This document shows, piece after piece, positions 1-10,417 of a DNA stretch of 64,000 nt (positions are counted from its first letter, which is position 1; the number at the start of each line of letters is the position of its first letter). The stretch comes from Trichomonas vaginalis G3 (taxonomy: Eukaryota; Parabasalia; Trichomonadida; Trichomonadidae). Made by a program: the position numbers and the translations under genes. The notes below the pieces were generated by a model. It searched no databases. It was not told the origin of the DNA and was given only the letters and a program-made list of their open reading frames with translations. The stretch is taken from the NCBI RefSeq assembly GCF_026262505.1, contig NC_067205.1, forward strand, positions 13,392,001 through 13,456,000, read 5' to 3'.

Positions 1-504
1 ATCTGAAAATCTTAGAATTCCGGTAATTCCATCAAAACCCCCAGGAACAAGTTCTATTCCGAAAACATTCTCATCTGGACAAGGGAAAGGCATTTTAATA
101 TTATATGTTGAGAGTCTTTTATATCCGAATTTTGGATAAAGCCATGAATGGCCAACTAGCACAATTGTTTTATGACCAAGTTCAATCGCCTTTTGATGAG
201 CCGCATTGATTAAAAGCCTTCCATATCCTTTGTTTTGGAAATTTGGCAATATAGAAAATGGACCAAGGATAAGAGTTTCATATTTCTCATCGACAAATGC
301 TTTTGTTAGAAGTATATGACCAATTATTTTCCCATCTATTTCCCCGACAAGTTCAAGGCCAGGAATGTACTCTTTAGATGCTCTGAGTTTTGTAACAATA
401 TATTGCTCTTTGTGGCTGGCATGGTCAGCATTTCTGAATGCTTCCTCTACCACATGAAATATAGGATCGAAATCCTCTTGAGATACTTCACGAATTTTCA
501 ACAT
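1..504 (-). CDS. GNAT-family N-acetyltransferase (C-terminus beyond window edge)
   Basis: Reading leftward from an ATG at 504, the frame stays open for 168 codons to the window edge, so the C-terminus is missing. The product begins MLKIREVSQEDFDPIF and carries the GNAT acetyl-CoA loop (QNKGYGRLL, around residues 92-100) after a beta strand ending LGPFSILPNF. A later HSWLYPKFGYKR segment resembles the YhbS-like (COG3153) acetyltransferases. Members transfer an acetyl group from acetyl-CoA to amines, but the substrate here cannot be told. No signal peptide or membrane segment is visible, so it is probably cytosolic. Sure of the fold family, unsure of the subfamily. Confidence 0.85.
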   Translation of the reverse strand, partial: MLKIREVSQEDFDPIFHVVEEAFRNADHASHKEQYIVTKLRASKEYIPGLELVGEIDGKIIGHILLTKAFVDEKYETLILGPFSILPNFQNKGYGRLLINAAHQKAIELGHKTIVLVGHSWLYPKFGYKRLSTYNIKMPFPCPDENVFGIELVPGGFDGITGILRFSD

Positions 505-740
505 TAAATAATAAGCTTCAGCTGAAAGAATTTAGCTTACTCAATGATTTTATTTATTGGTCATTTCATTATTGAAGCTCAATTCCAAATCTAATTAGAA
601 ATTATTTTAAGTTTTTTATATTTATCAATGTGATGCGTATGTACTAATGATCAAAAAACTAAATATCGTGAAGTTGAGCAAATTCGTTATTTTTTTTACA
701 TTTTCAATAACGTTTTTTTTTTCTTTCAAAAATTTTTTTC

Positions 741-1907
741 ATGAGTGATATTTTCACACTTATAGCCGAAGGCAAACTGGAAAAAAGCGATGTCACATTC
801 GCAAACGTTAACAGCATATTCACTCCAATCGAAGGTAGAGTTGATTCTGAAAAATTCTTTGGAACAAATCCGTTTCTTTTTGCTGTCATGAATAACAAGA
901 AAGAATACTTAAAAATGCTTAAAGACAAAGGCGCCAATATCAATTTTATTCAAGTTTCTCCTATTGATAAAGACTTTATTTATACAAAACCAACTTCTCC
1001 AATTGGAACACCAGGATTTTACAACGAAGCTCAAACTGAAGCCATTGAAAACAAATGCGGCGATAATGCTATGATACTTGCTATCAAAAATAAAGATAAT
1101 TTCGAAATGCTCGAATACTTACATACTGAACTTGGTTTCCCACTAGATTATGTTAACTATGAAGGAGAAACATTGGCACATATTGCCATCGACAATAATG
1201 CTGCAAATTGTATGGTCTATGTTCTCAACAATTATCCTCAAGCATATGACATTAAGGATAACGAGGGCTTAACTCCTGTAGAACGAGCTAAATACTACGA
1301 CGTCAATAGCTGCAACTGGGCCTTCTATAGGGTTTCTTCTGCTAGATCAACAAGTAGTCAAAGCAGTAGAGAAGGCCAAGCTGATTCTAAAAACGCAGTC
1401 CAGATTATCGATTTACCACTTCCTGAACTTTTGGAAAGAAAAACAGACTTAAAGCTGATTTACGATAAAAAGAAGAAACCATTAGCAAAACCTCAATGGG
1501 ATGATTCAATTAAAAAGCAACTTCTTAAAAAGCTCGATGATTTCGCAAATTATAAGGATGAATTCGGCAGAAATATATTACATCTCGCAATTTTGAACAG
1601 GGCTACAGATGCATTCACAGAAATCATGAAGACACATAGTTATCTTTTACTTGAACCTGATAATGCAGTTGAAAATTTTGATGAACCGACGAAACCAGGA
1701 GAAACACCTCTTGAAATGCTGTTTAAATACAGTCAAGTCAAAAATCGTGATGAAGACTTTGTTCAAACAGCAATCCACGACCTTTGGGTTCATTATCAAA
1801 ACCAGTTTAATGATGATATTAAAAATCAATTCACAGAGCTTTTCGAAAAAGACAAATCCTTTGAGCAATTACTATGCCCAGGTGGAACTGCACTTTTCTC
1901 ATTTTAA
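741..1907 (+). CDS. Ankyrin-repeat protein, degenerate repeats
   Basis: A 388-residue protein. Ankyrin-like helices are recognisable in the N-terminal half (NPFLFAVMNNKKEYLKMLKDKGANIN; NAMILAIKNKDNFEMLEYL; ETLAHIAIDNNAANCMVYVL) and again near 270-340 (GRNILHLAILNRATDAFTEI; GETPLEMLF). A Ser-rich linker (RSTSSQSSREGQ) and a Lys-rich stretch separate the two blocks. Ankyrin repeats act as protein-binding scaffolds and are greatly expanded in trichomonads; the partner is unknown. No membrane segment. The stop overlaps a TAAAT-type context and an A/T-rich tail with AATAAA-like strings follows. The start is the first ATG after a long T-run. Confidence 0.8.
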   Translation: MSDIFTLIAEGKLEKSDVTFANVNSIFTPIEGRVDSEKFFGTNPFLFAVMNNKKEYLKMLKDKGANINFIQVSPIDKDFIYTKPTSPIGTPGFYNEAQTEAIENKCGDNAMILAIKNKDNFEMLEYLHTELGFPLDYVNYEGETLAHIAIDNNAANCMVYVLNNYPQAYDIKDNEGLTPVERAKYYDVNSCNWAFYRVSSARSTSSQSSREGQADSKNAVQIIDLPLPELLERKTDLKLIYDKKKKPLAKPQWDDSIKKQLLKKLDDFANYKDEFGRNILHLAILNRATDAFTEIMKTHSYLLLEPDNAVENFDEPTKPGETPLEMLFKYSQVKNRDEDFVQTAIHDLWVHYQNQFNDDIKNQFTELFEKDKSFEQLLCPGGTALFSF

Positions 1908-2590
1908 ATGTTCTTTTTATTTAAATAAATTTTATAAAATTATATTCATTATTATTTTTTTTTATTAAATAAAGCTCCTGAATAGTATTGGAAAATTTAC
2001 ACAGCTTCACTCATGATTATTTATAGCTTATATTGAGTAGGTGCCAAAAGTGCTTACTCTTAAACAACCGTCGGTTTTCCGGGTGAAATCGTGACACACT
2101 TTCGTCTTTCGTAGGCAGTGGTGGTTGTTACAAAAGGTAACTTCGAATGTAGCGTGAAATCTGCAAAAAAAATTCTGAAATTTAAATGGAGAACACAAAA
2201 ATTGAATAGTTTACGTCAATAAAAAAGAGAAAAATGAAGCCAATGTGTCTCGAACCTAGGACTTAGAGCAGCAATCCCACTGTTTATCAAATTACACTAC
2301 ATGCATCTCTCACCTAAGTGAATGAGATCAACTATATGATAACTTTTTTCCCATTATATTCTTGTGGAAAAGTGACAAATAGCAACTTTGACCCTCTCTC
2401 TAGCTTATATTTTCTACAATCATGATAATGTCAAAATAATTATCCAAACTCTCCAATTCTTAGTATTTTTCATGTAAACTCGATACTTATGAATATTTTC
2501 TGTTCAAATCCTAAGGGTTCACTATAGTTTATTGGCATTGAGATTTAATGCCGACAAAAAAGTTAGAATCCGAACCAAAACTTCGCACAT
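1908..2590. other. Intergenic, with a tRNA-like patch
   Basis: No convincing protein gene lies between the two ankyrin genes. The stretch 2040-2170 is richer in G+C than its surroundings but I recognise nothing in it. A tRNA-like patch lies at about 2236-2315 on the minus strand (separate entry). Confidence 0.5.
2236..2315 (-). ncRNA. tRNA-like / Pol III internal-promoter-like sequence
   Basis: On the minus strand an A-box-like TAGTGTAATTTGATAAAC is followed about 30 bases later by a perfect B-box core, GGTTCGAGACA, and then by T-rich runs (TTTTTCTC, TTTTTT) that could end a Pol III transcript. The acceptor and T-arm stems do not pair well, so this is not a normal tRNA. It may be a decayed tRNA or a tRNA-derived repeat. 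Confidence 0.22.
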
Positions 2591-4409
2591 ATGTTTGACT
2601 CGGATAATAGGTTTAAATGCGTCATTAGGCCGAATGACGATACAAAACGGTTTGGTAGAAAAATCCCCTTAATGGAAGAACAGCATTATCAAGACTATCT
2701 AGATCTTTTTAGTGAGTACGATGATGTTTTTAGGGACCTCTTCAATCTCAATACATTAAACCTTGATGAAATCAATCAAATTTACAAAAATATCAAAGAA
2801 AAATATCTCGAAACCAAAAAAATTCTTCCGTTTCGTATGTTGTTGTTGATACAAGACTATGCGATTCATAGAAATCGTTTCTTTAAATCATACTTCGAAA
2901 TTTTCAAAAACATTGCGTCTGACTTTCATATTACCGCAAATTATTTGATTCGTTCGCTTTTCAACTATTTTTATTACAAAGAAACAGGAATTCTTATAAC
3001 AGAAAGGGATAAAAAATTTGATAACTATGAAAAACAAAATCTTTCATTGGAGGTCCATGCACAAAACACAATTTATAGGGCTATTATGGATGATGATATA
3101 ATATCATTTATACCATTTACGGAAAAGGAAGGATTTGATCCAGATCAAGAACTAAGAAGTGATTTTTATCCTTGCTCGCTTGATTTAAATGAATTGTGCT
3201 GTTATCATGGAGCAGTCAAATGTTTTAAGTTTTTAATAACAAAATTCAACCCGAAAATCACACATACGTATGTGCCTTGGTTATTCATTTTTGGGTGGAA
3301 ATGCAGAGATCATTAATGAATGTTTAAAAACTATATTATCAATAAGCACCACGACTAAAGATAATATAGTTTTAACACATAATATTGATTTTGTTACATA
3401 TTTGATGAATGAACATGATATCTTCATTAATCCTTATTTCAGCAGTGTAAATTGTAATATACAAGCATTTTTTATTTATTTAGATCATACCAAAGATATT
3501 TACGAATGTATCAGAAACTCACCACTATTTGGTATACCCTCACTTTGCGAATATTTGCTTTCGCGCTGGCCTGACGTTAAGATGAAATCTGGAGAACTTG
3601 GCGGAACAGCTCTTCATAAAGCTGCTGAATATCATTTTACAGAAATACTTGATGTTTTTATTCGTCATGGCTATGATATAGATATAAAAGATATCAATAA
3701 ACGCACACCACTTGATGAAGCAATATCACAAAGAGACTTTGAAACTATTAAATTCCTGATTTCACATGGTGCAGATGTCAATGCAAAAGTTCATTGTGGA
3801 AAAACACCTTTTCATGATGCAATACGGAACAATTGTTCTATTGATATAATAAAATTTCTTATTTCACATGGTGCAAATATCAATGCAAAAGACGATTGTG
3901 GAAAAACACCTCTTCATGATGCAATGTGGAAGGTTTCTATTGATCTCATAGAATTTCTTATTTCACATGGTGCAGATGTCAATGCAAAAGACGATTGTGG
4001 AAAAACACCTCTTCATGATGCAATGTGGAAGGTTTCTATTGATCTCATAGAATTTCTTATTTCACATGGTGCAGATGTCAATGCAAAAGACGATTGTGGA
4101 AAAACACCTCTTCATGATGCAATACGGAACAGTTGTTCTATTGATATAATAAAATTTCTTATTTCACATGGTGCAAATATCAATGCAAAAAGTAATAAAG
4201 GAAAAACTCCTCTTCACAAAGCAGTGTCACATTATCAATTAGGAGTAGCAAAATTTCTTATTTCACATGATGCAGATGCCAATGCAAAAGATAACAACGG
4301 GAAAACCCCTTTTGATCAGAAAAATGGTAAAAGCGTCTATGAATACATTTATTATGTTCCTAAAAGTCTTACTCAAGAGGAAATTGAATCTCTTTTCGAT
4401 GACCTTTAA
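2591..4409 (+). pseudogene. Ankyrin-repeat protein (DUF3447-type) with a frame change
   Basis: The first part, 2591-3316 (241 residues), has the helical N-terminal region common in trichomonad ankyrin proteins. The reading then continues only in another frame, from about 3270 to 4409. The second part starts CLGYSFLGGNAEIINECLK, a motif that belongs directly after the helix KCFKFLITKF that ends the first, so one gene has suffered a one- or two-base indel near 3270-3285. The C-terminal part holds about seven canonical ankyrin repeats (GKTPLHDA...FLISHGADVNAK). Two repeats are 34 residues long (CSIDII variant) instead of 33. Either a recent pseudogene or two separate products; a base-call error cannot be excluded. 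It is a host gene and its partner is unknown. Confidence 0.75.
3889..4137 (+). repeat. 99-bp near-perfect tandem duplication of one ankyrin repeat
   Basis: The unit that includes GATGCAATGTGGAAGG recurs at exactly 99 bp (positions about 3920 and 4020). The two copies are base-identical over their full length and share long identical flanks with the next repeat. Identity at the DNA level, not only in protein, points to very recent duplication or gene conversion inside the gene. Confidence 0.9.
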
Positions 4410-4654
4410 TCTCAAGTTTCAAATACTCAGTTTGAATGAATATAGAATGATTAACATTAGTGTGAACAACGACACCTTTTTTATATGATATTCATTATTT
4501 CTTTTATCATATGAAGAACTCAATATTTCTTCTTTTTTTTATCAAACCAATATGCTTAGAGCTTCATGACTTTGTTCTAAACAGAAATCATGTAAACATT
4601 CCTTGTTAATTTAAATATATTTTCATTATAAAAACAAAAATTTTAGTGAATATT
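4410..4654. other. Convergent intergenic spacer
   Basis: A/T-rich spacer between the 3' ends of two converging genes. It holds several AATAAA/TATAAAA-like strings but no gene. Confidence 0.5.
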
Positions 4655-5314
4655 TTACCAAGAATCATCATGCTCTTCGTAATAAAATGATTCATAAGGA
4701 TATCCATCTTTAACAACATCGCGACCAGGATCATACAATTTTCCAGCTGAATCAACAACAGCATAGTGGATCTTACCATCAATGTTATATCTTCTTAATT
4801 CGAACTGATCATATTGAAGTCTTCTACGTGGTTTAATTTGTCTAATTAAGGCAAATTCCTTTGCTTTTTTCCAGTCATATATGTTAGCATTTTTGTCGAA
4901 ACCATGTTCATGGGACATGAATTCTTCGCATTGATTTGCATTTGATCTTGAATGTGGACCCATAAAGCAGAAGCTAAGAAGCAACGATCCATTTCGAGGA
5001 ATAGCTTCTGATTGAAAGACTTGTGAGTCCATATAGAAATATTTATCCATTGTGCGTGGGCATTGATACGGAATTTTCAAAACGAGTCCGTCAAGAATTG
5101 AAAATCCTAAATTAGGATTTGCTCTTTTAATGTCTTCCAATGTAACACCGTATTTACTATATTTCTGCACTATTCCATCCAAACCAAGAGCGCTATCATG
5201 GAAATAACGGAAAAAGCAATCATCCGAATTTTTCATTGGAACATACTCAGGTGGCTGAATAACTGGTGGTCGTGGTAACTTTGAGAACCGTTCAGCAATT
5301 ATCCAATTTAACAT
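4655..5314 (-). CDS. LysM-like domain protein of unknown function
   Basis: A 219-residue protein. Residues of roughly 40-90 match a LysM pattern (YFHDSALGLDGIVQKYS, then GVTLEDIKRANPNL, then ILDGLVLKIP). LysM domains usually bind N-acetylglucosamine polymers; in eukaryotes they also occur in TLDc/OXR-type intracellular proteins. The rest matches nothing I know, and the C-terminus is acidic and aromatic (SFYYEEHDDSW). No signal peptide is visible, so extracellular sugar binding is not supported. The start is fixed by an AAAAAGTGAC box that ends three bases before the ATG on the coding strand. Confidence 0.7.
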   Translation of the reverse strand: MLNWIIAERFSKLPRPPVIQPPEYVPMKNSDDCFFRYFHDSALGLDGIVQKYSKYGVTLEDIKRANPNLGFSILDGLVLKIPYQCPRTMDKYFYMDSQVFQSEAIPRNGSLLLSFCFMGPHSRSNANQCEEFMSHEHGFDKNANIYDWKKAKEFALIRQIKPRRRLQYDQFELRRYNIDGKIHYAVVDSAGKLYDPGRDVVKDGYPYESFYYEEHDDSW

Positions 5315-5316
5315 TT

Positions 5317-5326
5317 GTCACTTTTT
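5317..5326 (-). promoter_or_regulatory. AAAAAGTGAC box at the start of the LysM-like gene
   Basis: On the coding (minus) strand AAAAAGTGAC is followed by AA and the ATG. The same decamer, in either orientation, lies upstream of the TBC gene (43331-43340) and twice upstream of the 43690-44763 gene. That recurrence suggests a host core-promoter element, but this is inference from position only. Confidence 0.45.
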
Positions 5327-5625
5327 ATGATCATTCATATTTTTTTAATGAAAAATCATTGTTGTAAATAGAGAAAAATATTTCCCATTATGAGCAACTT
5401 TTGAATTCCAAAAAACCGCAAAAATATTGAATTTTTTTCCCAAAAATACTATCAAAGATAACAATACATTTTACGAAATAACCGATTTTGACTTGTTAGA
5501 TAAATAATAAGGTTATGATCTGAAGGATGGCTATCGACCAAATCGTCTCTTTTTAGCCCAGGCGAGAAAACTTTGTAATTTATAAACAAGTTTTTTTTAA
5601 ATACTTTAATAGTAACGTTCTAGTT

Positions 5626-5973
5626 TTAGTTAAAATCGATAATTAACTCAGTTAATCTCGACTGTAAGAAAAATTCTCCACTAGATACATTTCTAAATTC
5701 AAGTCTTGTTACCCATTTTGCACCGATACTTCTGTTTCCAGATCCTGCAAACCCAGTTGTTCCTTCAAGACCGCATCCTAATGATAGGGAATTTTCCGGA
5801 CGAAACTCGGATTTACTATCTTCTTTCTTAATACTGTCTTTTATTATGTTATCACGCTCATAATCAGTAAGTTGATTAAATTTTGCAGCGATTTCTTCAT
5901 CAGCTACGCAACACAAATTGTTATCACGATAGATTTCTACTAAATTAGAAAGGTCAGTATTGACATTATTCAT
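5626..5973 (-). CDS. Hypothetical protein, 115 residues
   Basis: It starts MNNVNTDLSNLVEIYRDNN and ends TELIIDFN. The middle has a Gly-rich stretch (SLGCGLEGTTGFAGSGNRSIGAKW). Family not recognised. It sits alone between host genes, has no membrane segment, and its codon use resembles its neighbours. It could be the remnant of a longer gene. Confidence 0.5.
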   Translation of the reverse strand: MNNVNTDLSNLVEIYRDNNLCCVADEEIAAKFNQLTDYERDNIIKDSIKKEDSKSEFRPENSLSLGCGLEGTTGFAGSGNRSIGAKWVTRLEFRNVSSGEFFLQSRLTELIIDFN

Positions 5974-6378
5974 AAAATTCTGTTAATGAATTTCACTTTT
6001 ATTGTAAATATCACAAAAATTTGAGAAGGTTTTCTGGTCGGAAGCCTGAACTTTGTATGATTGATTTTATATTTTCCAAAATGTCTTTTGAGCTTGTCCC
6101 TTTTTGAGATATTAACATTTTTCTATCACATATGAGCAAATGAGATATAACTAAATAGAAAACTAAATATCAATAAAAAAAGGCAATGTGACGTATATAT
6201 ATATAAAAGCTGCAAACAATCTTATTTCACATGATGCACTTACAAATTGAAAAGATCAATTAGGATATTCATTTCTACTACTAATGAGTGAATGAGTTAT
6301 AGTTATTGTTTCACATTATTATAAATTCAATAAAAAAATTTTTTTTGTTATCAAGCAAAGAATATAAATATATTTTGT
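5974..6378. other. Intergenic, with a decayed ankyrin scrap
   Basis: No full gene. At about 6219-6240 the string CTTATTTCACATGATGCA matches the LISHDA segment of the ankyrin gene at 2591-4409. It is probably a scrap of an old ankyrin-gene duplicate. Confidence 0.4.
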
Positions 6379-8427
6379 TTAATTGAAAGCCGATGTCGCG
6401 TAAAATCCCATAGAACAAATTGGACATTGCGAGCGTTTTTCAACGAACTTTTCAAGACATTCTCTGCAAACAACAGCATGACCACACGGAATTAGTTTCA
6501 ACATGTGCTTTTTAGTTCCACAAATTGAGCATTTTCCGTGTTCTGGCTTTAGCGGAGTCTTCAATCTCATTGGTTGTGACAAAGCCAATATCGATGCTTG
6601 TTGTCTTGTTCTTCTTGGAGCTCTCTTGATCTGAGCCTTTGCACCAGCAGAAACAAGTGCATTAATAATCTCTGTCATCTTCAAATCCTGTGCAAGCTTA
6701 AATGGAGAGTGGCCTTGGTTGTTTGGATCAGCTCCGGCCGCCAAAAGAGCTTCAACAATTGGAAGAGACCTCAAACCAACAGCGTTGTAAAGAGGAGTCA
6801 TTCCTGCATTGTTTACATGATCCAAACCACATTCCTGGAGAATAAGGAGCTGAACAACATGAACGTTGTTAGATCTAACAGCTGGGAAGAGTGCGTTCTC
6901 ATTATCTTCATTGATTGTACGTGGATCGGCGCCGTTTTGGAGGAGATATTCAACGATTTTTTCGTTGCCCATCCTTGCGGCGACAAAAAGTGGAAGTTCT
7001 TTTCCTGACGAACATTCCACGTCCGCTCCTGCATTAACAATCGCTTTGACAACTTCGAAATTACCTGTCTCGATGGATCTGATCAATGGCAATCCATCAG
7101 GCTGCTCTAGATTCAAGTTGTAACGGTTTGAAAGAATTTTTCTGATACCGCCGATATTTTTCTGTCTGATGTAATTGAAGAGCTGTTGAGGTGGTGGCGC
7201 CAAGTCCAAATTGGAGGTATTCATGGCTGCTCTTGCTAGCGATGGGTCGCTCTCTCTGATGGCCTCGCAAATGTCCTGTTCTCCCATTTCCATAGCGTGG
7301 GAGAAACAGTTTGAGCGGCCAAGAGAAGCTGTGGCTCCTGCTTGAAGGAGAAGCTTGGCAATGACGGGCTGGTGTAAGGAGATTGCAGCGAAAATCGGTG
7401 TAAGACTGTCGTGGTTGAATATATTGATGTTTACGGACTTGGAAATAAGTGTTTTGACAAGTTCGACATTTCCTGTACGGACAGCAATGAAAATTGCTGA
7501 TTCTCCTTCTGCATTTTGAAGCTCTAGGTCGGCACCACTGGAAATAAGTAGGTCAATGATTTCGTGGTTGTTATTTAATATGGCCATATGCAATGGAGGT
7601 TCAAGGAATGTTTTGGTTTGGGCATTGATGTTAGCACCGTAATCTAGAAGCATGTTGACGCATTCGTATGCGTTGTTTTCAACTGCAGCGTGTAATAAAG
7701 TTTCGTTATCGAAAAATGTCTTGTTGACGTTAACTCCTTCGATGTTCTTTTCGAGTTCTTTGAAGTTGTTTGTGATGCAATATTCAAATAATAGTGTTAT
7801 CGGGTCATCGTAGCCTCTTGAGTTTTTATTTCTCGCAGAAACTACTTCTGATGACAAAACTTCTGGAGTTTGAGTTGTAGATGCTCTGCTTGACATTGGC
7901 ATTGACATGAGTTTCTTGATTTCCTCTTGCGAAACGCCATTTACTTTTTGATCAACATGAATGTCAAGTAATGGTTTTGTAAGAGATGTGCTCTTGAATT
8001 GGACAGCAATGGTGAAAGGAGTTTCTCCTGCCTTGTTTTTGTGGTTACCATCAGCGCCATTTTGTAATAAATATTCGAGAAATTCTGGGCGTTTAAATCT
8101 GATAGCAGTAAAAACAGGTGTTTCACCTTCGATGTTTTCTGTGTTAATATCAGCGCCTGATTTGATAAGAGCGTAAAATGCTTCGCTTTGACCTTCTTGA
8201 GTAGCAATTTGTAATGGTGTATCTTCATAGCCTTCTGTCTTGGCTTCTAAATCCATTTTTTGTTCAATTAAGTAATTTAATACGTTCATTGAATTGCATT
8301 TTGCAGCCATATGCAACAAAGTTTCACCATCGAAGTTAGCTGTATAAATATCAGTTCCAGCTTCAAGCAGTTTCTTGACCTCATCAAGATTATCAGTCTC
8401 AGCCGCTTGGAAGATCGGGATAGTCAT
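6379..8427 (-). CDS. Ankyrin-repeat RING-finger protein, probable E3 ubiquitin ligase
   Basis: A 682-residue protein. Ankyrin repeats run through most of it from residue 1 (ETLLHMAAKCNSMNVLNYLI; NETLLHAAVENNAYECVNML; GESAIFIAVRTGNVELVKTL; ALFPAVRSNNVHVVQLLI). A C3HC4 RING of the IAP/MDM2-like short type sits at about 633-671 (CSICGTKKHML, then CGH, CRECL, CPIC). Such RINGs recruit an E2 enzyme for ubiquitin transfer, and the ankyrin part would choose the target. No membrane segment, so probably cytosolic or nuclear. The G+C content is higher than in neighbouring genes, which suggests good expression. The ATG at 8427 is the first in frame. Confidence 0.92.
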   Translation of the reverse strand: MTIPIFQAAETDNLDEVKKLLEAGTDIYTANFDGETLLHMAAKCNSMNVLNYLIEQKMDLEAKTEGYEDTPLQIATQEGQSEAFYALIKSGADINTENIEGETPVFTAIRFKRPEFLEYLLQNGADGNHKNKAGETPFTIAVQFKSTSLTKPLLDIHVDQKVNGVSQEEIKKLMSMPMSSRASTTQTPEVLSSEVVSARNKNSRGYDDPITLLFEYCITNNFKELEKNIEGVNVNKTFFDNETLLHAAVENNAYECVNMLLDYGANINAQTKTFLEPPLHMAILNNNHEIIDLLISSGADLELQNAEGESAIFIAVRTGNVELVKTLISKSVNINIFNHDSLTPIFAAISLHQPVIAKLLLQAGATASLGRSNCFSHAMEMGEQDICEAIRESDPSLARAAMNTSNLDLAPPPQQLFNYIRQKNIGGIRKILSNRYNLNLEQPDGLPLIRSIETGNFEVVKAIVNAGADVECSSGKELPLFVAARMGNEKIVEYLLQNGADPRTINEDNENALFPAVRSNNVHVVQLLILQECGLDHVNNAGMTPLYNAVGLRSLPIVEALLAAGADPNNQGHSPFKLAQDLKMTEIINALVSAGAKAQIKRAPRRTRQQASILALSQPMRLKTPLKPEHGKCSICGTKKHMLKLIPCGHAVVCRECLEKFVEKRSQCPICSMGFYATSAFN

Positions 8428-9204
8428 CTTGATTGAGAACTTGAAATAACGAGCAAAATCTAAAGTCTTACGGACTTGATATTTTCATATCCCATTAGAT
8501 TGTACAACACATTTATATTAAAATTATAATAAAAATTTGTTCAATTCATAAGTTTTCAGATTTTGATTGTCAAAAATAATGAAAATATTAAGCAATTTCA
8601 ATCATATTTCAATTGATATTAAACGAATTTGGTGTGATCACAACAAAAATCATCAAAACAATACACTAAATTTCAAAATCATAAAATTTCACGCTAGAAT
8701 TACAAAATAATGTAATAAAACGTATTACCATGAAGAAAATTTATAAGATCTTCTTAAAATAGCCGTATTGCGCTTGATAAACCAAATTTCTTATTTTTCA
8801 TTTGCTGAATAAATCGATTTTAAGTACATCATTACGAACAATTGCATAAACAATCGTTACTGAATGTAATTAAGATGCGCTACGAAGAGAAATACAGGTA
8901 GTTCGAAGATTTGATTTCAATTCTTATAAAATTCAAGGGTATAACACGAGGGAGTGCATGTATGCAGCTATTTATTAAACAACAATCCGAAATAGGGATT
9001 ACATTACCCCAAATTTTTTGATGGAATAAAAATTTCATCAACAAATTTTTGGCAAAAAATTTTGAATAAATTATGAAGTGGCAAAATTATCGATATCGAT
9101 GAGATAATGAATTGTAGATATATAATTGACCATTTTTTTGAAAAATAACATGTCAATTAATTGGCCGGCTGAATTTTTACTCAATATCACTTCATTTCTA
9201 AAAA
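8428..9204. other. Divergent intergenic region
   Basis: About 780 A/T-rich bases between two divergent genes. No gene seen. Just before the MBF1 ATG the sequence TATCACTTCATTTCT resembles the trichomonad initiator (TCA followed by pyrimidine and T/A). Confidence 0.5.
9188..9198 (+). promoter_or_regulatory. Initiator-like element before MBF1
   Basis: TCACTTCATTT lies some 10-18 bases before the ATG at 9205. It fits the known trichomonad Inr consensus (TCA, pyrimidine, T/A) in the expected place for the very short 5' leaders of these organisms. No transcript data are available here. Confidence 0.5.
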
Positions 9205-9543
9205 ATGTATGATCAATTCGCTAAACCAGCAACATATGTTACACGCGGTGGTGGCGCTACCCAGGGTGCCGGCCAGAAGAAGCATGTCGATAGCCATGCT
9301 AAGAAGTTTGCTATGATTGAAAATGATAACGATCATTTCGGTGATCACAGACAGAAGGTTGGCATTGAGATGGCCAACAAGATTAAGAACCTTAGAAACG
9401 CTAAGGAGTGGACACAGAAGGATCTTGCTCTCCATGCTGGTGTCAAGATCGATGTTGTCAAAGACTACGAAAGTGGCAATGCAGAGCCAAATGCTAAAAT
9501 CATTAAGAGATTTGAACAAGTACTTGAAGGTCCTCTTAGATAA
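9205..9543 (+). CDS. MBF1: Multiprotein bridging factor 1 (MBF1/EDF1)
   Basis: A 112-residue protein of the expected MBF1 architecture but slightly short (usually about 135-150). The basic N-terminal part has the typical AGQKKHVDSHAKK stretch. A Cro/C1-type helix-turn-helix spans residues about 58-105 (EWTQKDLALHAGVKIDVVKDYESGNAEPNAKII). MBF1 is a conserved coactivator that bridges TBP and bZIP-type activators, and it also guards against ribosomal frameshifting at collided ribosomes. Higher G+C and choice codons suggest high expression. The family call is certain. Confidence 0.96.
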   Translation: MYDQFAKPATYVTRGGGATQGAGQKKHVDSHAKKFAMIENDNDHFGDHRQKVGIEMANKIKNLRNAKEWTQKDLALHAGVKIDVVKDYESGNAEPNAKIIKRFEQVLEGPLR

Positions 9544-10180
9544 GGATTTATTCGAATAATTTCGGATACTTTTCTATCCGGAACCTGTTTTTATGAGTAA
9601 ACCGCTCTTTTTGTCTAATTTTATGTTAATAATTTTTCATACTTCGATTCATTTTCAAATATTTTATATTTTTAGAAAATAATTATTTCAATATCATTTT
9701 TTTTCTTTTTGTTGTGAAATCAATAACGATGTAACTACATTGGCATATAACACAAGGGTTTCGTTTTGGTTTAACCATGTTATTCATAGTTAATCCTTAT
9801 AAAATCTTATGAATCTATATTCTACTCTGTTATAACTAGCATCGCAACCAAGAAAATATAGTATTTATTCATTTGATTGAATGATGATTTTCCTTAATTC
9901 ATATAATGAAATCAAATTTTGTTTCCTTTCTTACGCTGCTTGCATTTTCTTTTGATATTTATTCTAATACATATAGTTTAATGCATTGATTCATTGATCA
10001 TTATATTAGAACATTTCGGACCTAATGCTCAGATTCTTTCCCCTATGCTTAATAACTAATGCAAATGAAATCAATTTCAGATTCTATGGATTTCGATAGA
10101 TACAACATGCCAAATTCAATGAATATAATACTACCAACATAATAATGACCAAATAATGCTGGAAAATAAGATCTGGATTT
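9544..10180. other. Intergenic
   Basis: A/T-rich, no gene. A string AAGGGTTTCGTTTTGG at about 9756-9771 matches the end of the inverted-repeat element at 10188-12326 and may be a stray end of the same family. Confidence 0.4.
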
Positions 10181-10417
10181 TGCCAATTAAGGGTTTCGTT
10201 TTGCTGAGTGGGGGACAAACTCGCCCATTGTCACTTTTTCATTAACCTTAAACTTGTAATTTTCATTATTTTTAATTAACCTTATTTCTTTCCCAATTCC
10301 TGATTTATTTTATTCACTTACTATTAAAAGTCACATTTTAATAAAATATAATAATTTATTTATAGCATTTTTTACTATACTGTAATAAAAAATTAATTAT
10401 AATAAATTAAATGTTTA

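Noticed and set aside
316-507. Open frame on the plus strand
   Set aside because: It lies inside the minus-strand acetyltransferase gene and encodes nothing recognisable.
2040-2170. Possible structured RNA in a G+C-richer patch
   Set aside because: No recognisable family and no clear stem pattern by eye.
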